A stretch of 64,000 nucleotides of DNA from Streptomyces lincolnensis (GTDB taxonomy: Bacteria > Actinomycetota > Actinomycetes > Streptomycetales > Streptomycetaceae): positions 620,001 to 684,000 of the forward strand of contig NZ_CP016438.1 of NCBI RefSeq assembly GCF_001685355.1. The letters run 5' to 3'. The position numbers and the translations under genes are program-made. The notes under the pieces are model-generated. The model made no database searches. It saw only the letters and a list, made by a program, of their open reading frames with translations, and was not told the origin of the DNA. Below are positions 8,159 to 15,809 of the stretch, in pieces; position 1 is the first letter of the stretch, and every line of letters begins with the position of its first letter.

Positions 8159-8220
8159 GCGCTGGAGACGCGAACGAGGTCGACATGGCGTCGCCGCGTG
8201 AGGTCCAGTCGCATCTTCAT
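8137..8220 (-). CDS. leader peptide with tandem Cys codons (sulfur operon uORF)
   Basis: This 27-codon ORF starts at ATG 8220 (second ATG at 8214) and ends at TGA 8137-8139. The peptide contains RRRHVDLVRVSSASCC followed by AVA and stop. The Arg/His-Val-Asp-Leu-Val-Arg-Val pattern and the closing Cys-Cys are typical of short leader ORFs found before actinobacterial sulfur genes. The predicted transcription start is about at the first ATG, so the leader may be translated as a leaderless message. It sits 120 nt before sfnG. Its job is most likely to sense Cys-tRNA by ribosome stalling rather than to make a functional peptide. Confidence 0.85.
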   Translation of the reverse strand: MKMRLDLTRRRHVDLVRVSSASCCAVA

Positions 8221-8227
8221 GTCGTCG

Positions 8228-8257
8228 ATGGTGGCAGTCGGCGGCGAGCACCGTCAA
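8228..8257 (-). promoter_or_regulatory. predicted promoter of the leader-sfnG operon
   Basis: On the minus strand TTGACG (8252-8257) is followed after 18 bp by CACCAT (8228-8233). Transcription would begin about 8221, at or just before the leader ATG. A CACG-AA-CGTG inverted repeat at 8298-8307, upstream of this promoter and inside the LysR-sfn intergenic region, is a plausible LysR site. Confidence 0.5.
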
Positions 8258-8358
8258 GGAAAACCCGACCGGTCTCGTATCCCGGACCATTGAATTTCAC
8301 GAACGTGTGACAGGGAAACCCTTGAACGGCCCCGGAAATCCGCCGCATTCTGCTGGAC

Positions 8359-9279
8359 GTGCGAACCGAACAGCTGGAATACATAGCGGCGGTCACCCGG
8401 CTCGGGTCCCTGCGCCGGGCGGCGGAGGACCTGCGCCTGTCGCAGCCCGCGCTGAGCGAGACGGTCAGGAACCTGGAGCGGGAGCTGGGAGTCGATCTGC
8501 TGGAGCGCAAGCGGTCCGGGGCGACGATGAGCGCCGCCGGCCGTGAACTGCTGCCTCACATCGTCGGCGTACTGGAGGCGGTGGACCGGCTGCGGGCGGC
8601 CGCGGGCGAGCGGCACCGCATCAGCCGTATGGTCCGCGTGGGCACGGTGAACGCGGCGACGGTGCCGCTGCTCATCCCGGCGGTCGAGGAATTCCGTGCC
8701 GCCCATCCGGTCACCCAGGTCGAGGTGGTCGGCGCGCAGCAGAAGGAGATCCACCAGGCGCTGTCGGAGGGCGGTCTCGACCTCGGTCTCGTCAACCACC
8801 TCGACCGCGACGACACACCCACCGGTTTCGAGTCCACGACGCTGCTGCACGGGCGGCCGGTGGTGTGCCTGCGCCCGGACAGCCCGCTCGCCGCGCGGTC
8901 CTGCGTGACGGTGGACGATCTGCTCACCCAGCCGCTGATCGCGATGCGGACCGGCTATGTCATGCACCGCTTCGTCCACCGGCTGCTGGACGGCCGTGAC
9001 GCGTCCTTCGCGTACTCCACCGACGGCGCCGAGATGGGCAAGCTGATGGTCGCCGAGGGACTCGGGGTGACCGTCCTGCCGGACTTCAGCGTGCTCGGCG
9101 ATCCTCTGGAGCGGCGGGGGACGATCACCCTCCGGCCGATCGAGGGCGACACGACCCGGGTGCTGCTGATGCTCCGGCGCCGCAGGGCCGAGTCCGTGCC
9201 GCAGGCCGCGCGCGACCTGCACGAGGCGTTCGTACGCCGGGCCCGGCAGCTGGGCGGGGTGCCGGCACCGCCCGGCTGA
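8359..9279 (+). CDS. LysR-family transcriptional regulator, divergent from the sulfur operon
   Basis: The 306-residue protein has the LysR layout: an N-terminal winged helix (residues 1-60, EQLEYIAAVTRLGSLRRAAEDLRLSQPALSETVRNLE) and a two-lobed effector-binding domain from about residue 90. The GTG start at 8359 is read from the good match of the first residues to the family start. The gene is divergent from the sfnG operon with a shared region of about 140 bp, so it is the likely regulator of that operon and of itself. LysR proteins CysB, Cbl and SfnR-linked regulators often control sulfur genes, but the effector here is unknown. Confidence 0.88.
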   Translation: MRTEQLEYIAAVTRLGSLRRAAEDLRLSQPALSETVRNLERELGVDLLERKRSGATMSAAGRELLPHIVGVLEAVDRLRAAAGERHRISRMVRVGTVNAATVPLLIPAVEEFRAAHPVTQVEVVGAQQKEIHQALSEGGLDLGLVNHLDRDDTPTGFESTTLLHGRPVVCLRPDSPLAARSCVTVDDLLTQPLIAMRTGYVMHRFVHRLLDGRDASFAYSTDGAEMGKLMVAEGLGVTVLPDFSVLGDPLERRGTITLRPIEGDTTRVLLMLRRRRAESVPQAARDLHEAFVRRARQLGGVPAPPG

Positions 9280-9288
9280 GGTCTCTGC

Positions 9289-9492
9289 TCAGTCCTCGTC
9301 GCGCGTCTGCACCACCACGAGGAACGCGTCCGACTTCAGGTCCATCACGACGGTCGCGGGTTCGCCCTCGGCACGGCAGCGCGCCGCGTACTCCTCCGCC
9401 GGCCACGATCCGCGCGGAGCTCCCGCAGAAAACCGCTCCAACACCTTCGCGCCCATAGCGGCTGCCACCTCCGTTGTTCGCCTCTCCGACAT
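9289..9492 (-). CDS. small conserved hypothetical protein
   Basis: This is a 67-residue product with a good start: GAAGAGG five bases before the ATG at 9492. The sequence is charged and soluble, with a helical N-terminal half (TTEVAAAMGAKVLERFSAG) and a beta-rich end (ATVVMDLKSDAFLVVVQT). No motif or signal is visible, and I do not recognise the family. It is convergent with the LysR gene and divergent from the photolyase gene, so it could share light control with the photolyase; that is only positional. Codon use is normal for the region. Confidence 0.6.
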   Translation of the reverse strand: MSERRTTEVAAAMGAKVLERFSAGAPRGSWPAEEYAARCRAEGEPATVVMDLKSDAFLVVVQTRDED

Positions 9493-9609
9493 CCGTACCT
9501 CTTCGGCTGCCCCCGATACGCCCGGACATGTGCGGGGCGCGTGCATCCACACACCCCGCACGACCGGAAGCAGATCATCGTCACCCCCTCTCCTGCCGGG
9601 AGCCCCACG

Positions 9610-10983
9610 ATGAACGTCTCGGTCGTCCTCCTCACCTCGGACCTGCGCCTGCACGACCACCCGCCCCTGCGGGCCGCCCTGGGCGGCTCCCGCCAGGTGG
9701 TTCCGTTGTTCGTGCGCGACCGGGACGTGGACCGGACGGGGTTCGCCGCCGCGAACCGGCTGGCGTTCCTCGCCGACTGTCTGCGCGATCTCGACGCGGG
9801 CCTGCGCGAGCGGGGCGGCCGGCTCGTCGTGCGGTCCGGCGATCCGGTGGAGCAGGTGTGCGGGGTGGCCGCCGAGGCCGAGGCGGACGAGGTGCACATG
9901 GCGGCGGACGTCAGCGCCCACGCCATCCGGCGGGAGGAACGGCTGCGGCGCGCCCTGGAGGCGGAGGGAGTACGCCTGCACGTGCACGACACGGTCACCA
10001 CGGCCGTGGCCCCCGGAGCGCTCACCCCGGCCGCCAAGGACCACTTCGCGGTCTTCACGCCGTACTTCCGCCACTGGGCGCGGCAGCCGCTGCGCGGCGT
10101 TCTCGACGCGCCCGAGGCGGTCCGGGTGCCGGAGGGTGTGGGCTCCGAGGAACTGCCCTCCCGGGCCGGGGTGGCCGGGGTGTCCCCGGGACTCGCCCGC
10201 GGCGGTGAGGCGGAGGGCAGGAGGCGGCTCGCCGCCTGGCTGCGCGGTGGCATCACGGCGTACGACAAGGGCCATGACGATCTGGCCGGCGACGCCACCT
10301 CCCGGCTCTCGCCCCATCTGCACTTCGGCACCCTCGCCCCCGTCGAACTCGTCCACCGCGCCCGCGCGGCGGGCGGCCCGGGGGCCGAGGCCTTCGTCCG
10401 GCAGCTGGCGTGGCGCGACTTCCACCGGCAGGTGCTCCGGGCGCGCCCGGACGCGGCCCACGCCGACTACCGCACCCGGCACGATCACTGGCGCCCCGAG
10501 CGAGAGGCTGAGGAGGAGATCCGGGCCTGGCGGGAGGGCCGCACCGGCTGTCCGGTCGTCGACGCGGCGATGCGCCAGCTGCGGCACGAGGGCTGGACGC
10601 ACAACCGCGGCCGCCTGCTGGCCGCGAGTTTCCTGACGAAGACCCTGTACGTGGACTGGCGGGTCGGTGCCCGGATTTTCCTGGACCTGCTGGTGGACGG
10701 CGATGTGGCCAACAACCAGTTGAACTGGCAGTGGATGGCCGGGACCGGCACCGACACCCGCCCCAACCGGGTGCTCAACCCCGTGGCCCAGGCAAGACGG
10801 TACGACCCGGACGGCGCCTTCGTACGGCGGTGGGTGCCCGAACTCGGACACCTCACCGGGCCTCAGGTGCACGAGCCGTGGAAGCTGCGGGGCCCGGAGC
10901 GTGCCGCGCTCGACTACCCGGACCCGATCGTGGACCTGTCCGACGGCCTCGCCCGCTTCAGGGCTGCGCGGAAGCGGACCTAG
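9610..10983 (+). CDS. phr: deoxyribodipyrimidine photolyase
   Basis: The 457-residue protein is a class I CPD photolyase/cryptochrome. The N-terminal alpha/beta antenna domain begins VVLLTSDLRLHDHPPLRAAL. The C-terminal FAD domain carries TSRLSPHLHFGTL, RQLAWRDFHRQVL, DAAMRQLRHEGWTHNRGRLLAASFLTK and NNQLNWQWMAGTGTD. It repairs UV pyrimidine dimers with blue light. The ATG at 9610 follows GGGAG; upstream GTG codons lack a site. The gene ends 26 bp inside the convergent litR gene. In Streptomyces coelicolor photolyase belongs to the LitR/LitS light regulon, and the same neighbours are found here. Confidence 0.93.
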   Translation: MNVSVVLLTSDLRLHDHPPLRAALGGSRQVVPLFVRDRDVDRTGFAAANRLAFLADCLRDLDAGLRERGGRLVVRSGDPVEQVCGVAAEAEADEVHMAADVSAHAIRREERLRRALEAEGVRLHVHDTVTTAVAPGALTPAAKDHFAVFTPYFRHWARQPLRGVLDAPEAVRVPEGVGSEELPSRAGVAGVSPGLARGGEAEGRRRLAAWLRGGITAYDKGHDDLAGDATSRLSPHLHFGTLAPVELVHRARAAGGPGAEAFVRQLAWRDFHRQVLRARPDAAHADYRTRHDHWRPEREAEEEIRAWREGRTGCPVVDAAMRQLRHEGWTHNRGRLLAASFLTKTLYVDWRVGARIFLDLLVDGDVANNQLNWQWMAGTGTDTRPNRVLNPVAQARRYDPDGAFVRRWVPELGHLTGPQVHEPWKLRGPERAALDYPDPIVDLSDGLARFRAARKRT

Positions 10984-12025
10984 CGGACCCTCCGTCGGCC
11001 GTGCCGCCCGTGTACAGGCCGGACAGCGCCTCCACCGCCTCCTTCAGGGCCGTCGGGCGCACCATGGCCGGTTCGGAGCGGCCGTGCCAGCCGGGACCGG
11101 CGAGCATCACCCGGGGCCGTCCGCGGGCTCCCTTCACGCCCCACTGGGTGCCGGCCACGTGCTGGGCCAGCGGTAAGTTGGCGGCGGAGCGGGTCTGCGC
11201 CCACAGGACCACGGCCGCCGGACCGAGCCGTCGTACCGCCGCCATCAGTGCCTCCGGAGGGACGGCGGCACCGAACATCCGGGCGGGCAGCCGGAGTTCG
11301 CCCAGTCCGGCGTTGAGCGCCTCCAGGGCGAGCGTGTGCTGTTCACCGGGGACGCAGGCCAGCACCACGGGTCCGGGGGCGGGCGGCCCGCCCTGCGGAA
11401 CCGGAGGGCGGGTGTGACGGCGCAGTGTGCTGGACACATGCCAGGACAGCAGGTGCTCGACCTCCACGTAACGGTCTCCGGAGGAGGCCCACTTGCGGCC
11501 CACCGCGTGCAGGGTCGGCACCATCACCTCCTGCCAGGCGACCGCCAGTCCGTGGGTGCCGACCGCCTCGGCCAACTGCTCCTCCACGGCGGGCGCGTCG
11601 AGCCGTACCGCCGCGCGGGCGAGGCCGCGGCACTCCTGGCGCACGTCCCCCAGGGGGAGCGTGCCGGCCGCCCGTGAGCGCGCGCCGCCCGCCGGTTCCG
11701 GCGCGCTCGGCGCCGCCTCGCCGCCGCCGGTACCCCGGCCGGCGGCCTCCTTGGCGGCGCGGGCCGCCTCGGCGGGCGGTACTCCGGCGGAGGTCAGCCG
11801 GCACATCGTCTCCAGTACGGCGATGTCCTGTGGGGCCCATCGCCGGTGCCGGCCGCCCGCGTGCTCCGCGGGCCCGATGCCGTAGCGGCGGTCCCAGGAA
11901 CGCAGCGTGGTGGGCGCCACGCCGAGCCGCCGGGCGAGCGCACCGGTGGTCAGGCTCGTTCCCCGGTCCGGGGAGGCCGGTACGGACCCGGGCCCCGCTT
12001 CCTCGTCGTCCGGGATGTCCGCCAT
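10958..12025 (-). CDS. litR: MerR-family regulator with B12-binding domain, LitR-like
   Basis: The 355-residue protein has an N-terminal MerR helix-turn-helix (about residues 24-95, LTTGALARRLGVAPTTLRSWDRRYG) and a C-terminal cobalamin-binding region. The latter shows RKWASSGDRYVEVEHLLSW and the PGEQHTLALEAL motif that provides the lower axial His. LitR/CarH proteins bind adenosylcobalamin, repress in the dark and release DNA on illumination. A TTA codon encodes Leu284 (11174-11176), so expression may depend on the bldA tRNA. The gene diverges from the LitS-like sigma factor and overlaps the phr 3' end by 26 bp. No carotenoid genes are in the window. Confidence 0.85.
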   Translation of the reverse strand: MADIPDDEEAGPGSVPASPDRGTSLTTGALARRLGVAPTTLRSWDRRYGIGPAEHAGGRHRRWAPQDIAVLETMCRLTSAGVPPAEAARAAKEAAGRGTGGGEAAPSAPEPAGGARSRAAGTLPLGDVRQECRGLARAAVRLDAPAVEEQLAEAVGTHGLAVAWQEVMVPTLHAVGRKWASSGDRYVEVEHLLSWHVSSTLRRHTRPPVPQGGPPAPGPVVLACVPGEQHTLALEALNAGLGELRLPARMFGAAVPPEALMAAVRRLGPAAVVLWAQTRSAANLPLAQHVAGTQWGVKGARGRPRVMLAGPGWHGRSEPAMVRPTALKEAVEALSGLYTGGTADGGSARSASAQP

Positions 12026-12145
12026 GACTCCGACTCTACGACCCGTACGACGCAGAACCGATGCGAGTTGAGAGGGGCGTCTTCCGGCTTCCACGATGGC
12101 GGCACCGACGGGCACCGACGCGCGCCCACGAGATCAGGAGCCGCC

Positions 12146-12751
12146 ATGAATCCGCGTCCGAGCGCCGAACGGCTCCCTGCCCCTGCGCGCGAAGCCCCCG
12201 GCGAGGAGGAGCTCGCGCGGGGTCTGGTGGAGGGCGACGCCATGTGCCTGGCCACGGTGTACCGGCGCTGGTCGGCACTGGTCCACACCCTGGCCTGGCG
12301 CTCCCTGGGTGACACGAAGGACGCGGAGGACGTCACCCAGCAGGTCTTCCTCGGTGTGTGGCGGGGGCGCGGCAGCTACCGGCCCGAACTGGGCACACTC
12401 GCCGGGTGGATCGTCGGCATCACCCGCCGCAAGATCGCCGACGCGCTCTCGGCGCGCTCCCGCCGCCTGGAGCTGATCGCCTCGGCGGGGCACCGGCTCG
12501 CCCTCGTCGACCACGACCGGGACCGGCCGGAGGCCGCCGTGGACCGGGTGGTCGTACGTGACGCGCTCGCCGGACTCCCGTCTGCCCAGCAGCGGGTACT
12601 GCGGCTGACGTTCTACGAGGATCTGAGCCAGACGCAGATCGCGGAGCGCACCGGCTGGCCCCTGGGCACGGTCAAGAGCCACGCGCGACGCGGACTGCAC
12701 CGGCTGCGCCGCCACCTGGAAACCAGCTTCGACGCAGAAACGGTGCGGTGA
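12146..12751 (+). CDS. litS: RNA polymerase sigma factor, LitS-like (ECF type)
   Basis: The 201-residue protein has sigma region 2 (about residues 30-100: LATVYRRWSALVHTLAWRSLGDTKDAEDVTQQVFLGVWRG) and region 4 (about 140-190: LAGLPSAQQRVLRLTFYEDLSQTQIAERTGWPLGTVKSHARRGLHRLR). No region 1.1 or 3 is present. The ATG at 12146 follows AGGAG by six bases. Its divergent placement from litR and closeness to phr match the S. coelicolor litR-litS module, in which LitS transcribes light-induced genes. Assignment as LitS rests on this context; by sequence alone it is an ECF/SigK-like factor. No anti-sigma gene follows; a strong hairpin does. Confidence 0.78.
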   Translation: MNPRPSAERLPAPAREAPGEEELARGLVEGDAMCLATVYRRWSALVHTLAWRSLGDTKDAEDVTQQVFLGVWRGRGSYRPELGTLAGWIVGITRRKIADALSARSRRLELIASAGHRLALVDHDRDRPEAAVDRVVVRDALAGLPSAQQRVLRLTFYEDLSQTQIAERTGWPLGTVKSHARRGLHRLRRHLETSFDAETVR

Positions 12752-13099
12752 TCACCACCCCTCCGCACGTCGCCGAGCCGCCCGGAAAATCAAGCGACGC
12801 CGGTGCATCCGGACCCGGGCCGGCGACAGAACCACGGCATGCGGCGCTCCCCCTCGCGCCGACAGGGAGCCACCCCTCGACTCCCTGCTCGCCCTCCGGA
12901 GGGAGTCGGTGCCCCCCGGAGGGCGAGGCACCCGCGTGCCCGGGCGTAGATGTCGGCGCCCCGTCCCTCCCGCCTGGCTCCCCGACCGTTGCACATACCG
13001 CTACACATAAAGACAAAATAAGCGCAGAATGAACGTACGCGGCGCTTACCGCATACCGCACCAAACGCGGTCAGGCCAGCAAGTCAAAGGAGACGCGTC
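12752..13099. other. intergenic region with terminator and AT-rich promoter zone
   Basis: These 348 bp hold a large hairpin (annotated separately) and, at 12990-13045, a clearly AT-richer segment (for example ACACATAAAGACAAAATAAG). The latter probably carries the promoter of the SPW-repeat gene. No coding frame is convincing. Confidence 0.5.
12888..12927. terminator. hairpin after the sigma factor gene
   Basis: CTCGCCCTCCGG (12888-12899) and CCGGAGGGCGAG (12916-12927) form a perfect 12-bp stem with a 16-nt loop, about 140 bp after the sigma factor stop codon. The left arm also lies in a 12-bp palindrome, CCCTCCGGAGGG (12892-12903), so an alternative shorter fold exists. Probable transcription terminator. 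Confidence 0.6.
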
Positions 13100-13540
13100 A
13101 TGGCCAACGTCTCGCCCACCCGAGGTGACATCTCCAGCCACCCCGACGTCAACGAAATGCGGGACCGCTACGCCCGCATGCTCGGCGGTCGTGATGTGGC
13201 ACTCGTGGACGGACCGGTGTTCCTCCTCGGTCTGTACTGTGCCGCATCCCCCTGGATAGTCCACTACACGACGAGCCAGCCCGACCTCGTGGTCCACAAC
13301 CTGATCGTGGGCATAGCGATCGCTCTGCTCGCCCTCGGGTTCACCCGGGCTCCGGAGCGCATGTACGGCCTGAGCTGGGCCATGTGCGCGCTGGGTGTGT
13401 GGATGATCGTCTCGCCGTGGATCGTCGGCGAGAGCCCGGACGCGGGAGTCGTGTGGAACAACATCATCATCGGCGCCCTGGCTCTGATCCTGGGGCTGAT
13501 GTGCATCGGTACGGCGGCGAGGAGCGCCCCCAAGTCGTAG
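13100..13540 (+). CDS. SPW-repeat membrane protein
   Basis: The 146-residue membrane protein has two SPW repeats, visible as AASPWIVHYT near residue 51 and IVSPWIVGE near residue 110. Each is embedded in a pair of hydrophobic helices, about four transmembrane segments in all. SPW proteins are small membrane proteins of unknown biochemical role, common in actinobacteria and often stress-induced. The ATG at 13100 follows AAAGGAG by eight bases. The gene is monocistronic, with an AT-rich promoter region upstream and a hairpin downstream. Confidence 0.85.
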   Translation: MANVSPTRGDISSHPDVNEMRDRYARMLGGRDVALVDGPVFLLGLYCAASPWIVHYTTSQPDLVVHNLIVGIAIALLALGFTRAPERMYGLSWAMCALGVWMIVSPWIVGESPDAGVVWNNIIIGALALILGLMCIGTAARSAPKS

Positions 13541-13577
13541 GAACCCGTGCGTGAAGGGGTGAAGGCAACAGACACCG

Positions 13578-13607
13578 GGGCCGGCCCGCCCGATCGCGGA
13601 CCGGCCC
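13578..13607. terminator. hairpin between convergent genes
   Basis: GGGCCGG (13578-13584) pairs with CCGGCCC (13601-13607), extended inside by four more pairs after one mismatch, and is followed on the plus strand by TTT. It lies between the SPW gene and the convergent ArsR-SRPBCC gene and can serve both. Confidence 0.6.
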
Positions 13608-13628
13608 TTTCGCGTCCCGCTCCTCCCG

Positions 13629-14372
13629 TCAGCCGGCCGGCACCTCCCACGGCTCCTGCGGCAGCGGACTGCCGGTCTCCAGCAGGGACTTGAGGTTGGA
13701 CAGCACCGCCGGCCAGCCCTGCGACACGGCGGAGAGCTCGCCCTCGTCGTGGAGGTCCTCGTGGGTCACGGTGAGGCGGACGATGTCGGCGTGCGGCCGG
13801 ATGTCGAAGGTGACCCGGGAGGCCCGGCCCTCACGCCCCTCCTCCGCGGGGTCGGCCCAGGTGGTGACGAGCCGGGTGGGACGCTCGCTCTCCACGACGG
13901 TGCCGACCGCGTCGGCGATGCCCGAGCCGTCCGTGCGGACATGCTCCCAGTGGGATCCCGGCCGCCAGTCCGAGACATTGGCGTGCCCCCAGTAGGCGGC
14001 GGTCAGATCGGCGTCGGTGAGGGCGTCCCAGACCTTCTCGGGCGTGCTGCGGATGTAGAGGACGTACACGTATGTCGGTGTGCCGGTCATGGCTTCCTCG
14101 GCTCGTCGCTTCACGGCGCCGAGCGCGCTGAGGCGCGGGCGCTCGAACTTGTCGATCCACCGCTCCTGGATCTCATGGAGGGGGACGGGGTTGAGGTAGT
14201 GGAGCTTCTCCCGCCCCCGCCGCACCGTGCTGACCAGGTTGGCGGCCTCCAGGACGGCGAGGTGCTGGGTCAGCGACTGGCGCTTCATGGCGAAGTGCTC
14301 GCACAACTCCCCCAGCGTCTGGCCGCTGCGCTCATTCAGCCGGTCCAGACCGCAGCAGAGCCCCCAGCTCAC
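13629..14372 (-). CDS. ArsR-type HTH fused to SRPBCC/AHSA1 domain, N-terminus probably truncated
   Basis: The frame encodes a winged-helix segment (LNERSGQTLGELCEHFAMKRQSLTQHLAVLEAANLVSTVRRGREKLHYLN) followed by an SRPBCC (AHSA1-like) domain from TYVYVLYIRSTPEKVWDALTDADLTAAYWGH to the end. Such fusions are common in Streptomyces and are thought to be ligand-responsive regulators. Relatives start about 15 residues earlier with an FKALADxxRRxLLD helix. Here the sequence before DRLNERSG is SWGLCCG, which lies inside the upstream phosphotransferase gene. The only workable start is GTG 14372, giving 247 residues. A deletion joining the two genes is likely; whether the product still folds is uncertain. 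Confidence 0.7.
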   Translation of the reverse strand: MSWGLCCGLDRLNERSGQTLGELCEHFAMKRQSLTQHLAVLEAANLVSTVRRGREKLHYLNPVPLHEIQERWIDKFERPRLSALGAVKRRAEEAMTGTPTYVYVLYIRSTPEKVWDALTDADLTAAYWGHANVSDWRPGSHWEHVRTDGSGIADAVGTVVESERPTRLVTTWADPAEEGREGRASRVTFDIRPHADIVRLTVTHEDLHDEGELSAVSQGWPAVLSNLKSLLETGSPLPQEPWEVPAG

Positions 14373-15072
14373 GGTGATGGGCGGCCACCCACTCCCCGGC
14401 GGACCGCACCTCGTCCACGACGCCCGCCTCGCGCAGGGCCACCATGGCCGGCTCGCCGCGTGCCGCACCGGCCTCGATCCCCCGCCGGCAGCGGTCCTGC
14501 CACCACAGGATCGTGTCGATGAGGTCGTCCCGCCCGTCGAGGCCGTAGGCGTCGCAGACCAGACGGATCCGACGCGCCGCCTCGGCCACGTCACTCACTC
14601 CCGGTCCCAGATCGAGGTACTGCCAACACAGGTGGGCGATGTCGTGCACCCGCTCACCCGGGGCCGCCAGGTCCCAGTCGACGAAGGCGAGCGGCCGCCA
14701 CCGCCCGCCCCGCACGGCGTACACGGTGTTCTTCGGGGCGAGGTCGTTGTGGCACACGACGTCCTGGTCGCCGGCCTGCGGTGTGCCGTGGGTGAGGTCG
14801 TGGAAGGCGCGGACGAGCCGGGCCACCTGCCCGAGAGCGGCGTCGGTGCGGGCGGCGGCACGCTCGCCCGGCGTCAGGGCCGCCCGTCCCTCGATGTACC
14901 CGAACGTCTCCCGGCCCCGCTCGTCCGTCCCGAGGAAACGCGGCGCGCCCGGCCAGCCGCTCCGCTCGAACAGGGCGAGCAGGTCCCGTACGAAGCCCGA
15001 CCGCGGTGCCGGAGTACGCCGTACGGTCGCGCCGACCCGTACGACCTCGTTGACCGCGCCACCGCCGAGCAC
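14332..15072 (-). CDS. aminoglycoside phosphotransferase-like (APH/choline kinase fold) protein
   Basis: The product is about 246 residues with the APH-type kinase core. The Brenner-like loop DVVCHNDLAPKNTVY (catalytic Asp) is near residue 125, and FVDWDLAAPGERVHDIAHLCW carries the metal-binding Asp. The small-molecule substrate is unknown. The GTG at 15072 lies five bases after GGAGG; the GTG at 15084 is an alternative. The last codons overlap the ArsR-SRPBCC gene by 41 bp, and the final residues (ALLRSGPAE) may come from arsR sequence after a deletion. It diverges from the P-loop kinase gene. Confidence 0.75.
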   Translation of the reverse strand: MLGGGAVNEVVRVGATVRRTPAPRSGFVRDLLALFERSGWPGAPRFLGTDERGRETFGYIEGRAALTPGERAAARTDAALGQVARLVRAFHDLTHGTPQAGDQDVVCHNDLAPKNTVYAVRGGRWRPLAFVDWDLAAPGERVHDIAHLCWQYLDLGPGVSDVAEAARRIRLVCDAYGLDGRDDLIDTILWWQDRCRRGIEAGAARGEPAMVALREAGVVDEVRSAGEWVAAHHRELGALLRSGPAE

Positions 15073-15176
15073 TGACTCCTCCACCTGGGGATCCGCCTTC
15101 CCTCGCCGCCGAGAGGGGCAGGGTACGCGAGGGAAATCCGGTCGCCGGTGGGATGTCCGGCTGGCACGCTGCCGCC

Positions 15177-15713
15177 ATGGCTGACGCGGAAGTACTGCTC
15201 ATCGGTGGCCGGGCCGGGGTCGGGAAGACGACGGTGGGGTGGGAGGTCTCGGCCCGGCTGCGGGCGGCCGAGGTCGGGCACGCCGTGATCGACGGCGACT
15301 TCATGGGGCAGGTGCATCCGGCGCCGGAGGGCGATCCGCACCGGGCCGCCATCACCGAGCGGAACCTGACAGCCGTCTGGGCCAACTACACCGCGTTGGG
15401 CTGCCGGCGTCTGGTGTACGTGAACACCGTGAGCGTCCTCGCGGAGGCGGAGGGCATCTTCCGCGGGGCGATGGGGGACGGCGTACGACTGGTCCGGGTG
15501 CTGCTCACCGCCACCGACCGGACGGCGGAACTCCGGCTGCGGGGGCGGGAGATCGGCTCGGAGTTCGAGCATGAGCTGCGAGGCAGCGTCCGCAAGGCAC
15601 GGATGCTGGACGAGCGGGCGCCCGGGGACACCCTGCGGGTCGCCACCGACGGACGCTCGGTGATCGACATCGCGGACGAGGTGGTCCGCGCCACCGGCTG
15701 GGTCACGCGGTGA
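15177..15713 (+). CDS. P-loop NTPase / small-molecule kinase-like protein
   Basis: The 178-residue protein starts with a clear Walker A motif, LLIGGRAGVGKTTVGWEV (residues about 6-23). It has a DGDFMG motif near residue 43, as in adenylylsulfate- or gluconate-kinase-like enzymes, and a lid-like RLRGREIGSEFEHELRGSVRKARML region at 120-145. It probably phosphorylates a small substrate, unidentified. The ATG at 15177 is preferred; ATG 15153 in frame adds eight residues. It diverges from the APH-like gene. Confidence 0.75.
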   Translation: MADAEVLLIGGRAGVGKTTVGWEVSARLRAAEVGHAVIDGDFMGQVHPAPEGDPHRAAITERNLTAVWANYTALGCRRLVYVNTVSVLAEAEGIFRGAMGDGVRLVRVLLTATDRTAELRLRGREIGSEFEHELRGSVRKARMLDERAPGDTLRVATDGRSVIDIADEVVRATGWVTR

Positions 15714-15809
15714 CCCACCCCTGGCCAGTGGTTGACGCGCGGGCGGAGTGTCCGCGGTTCCTGGGGGCACACGCACTGGTGCGGGGGTCTTGACAGAAGA
15801 GGGGCGGAG

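Noticed and set aside
14372..14594. Longer ArsR frame reaching upstream to 14594
   Set aside because: The upstream part reads the phosphotransferase gene in the wrong frame (Arg/Ser/Trp-rich); no ArsR residues are present.
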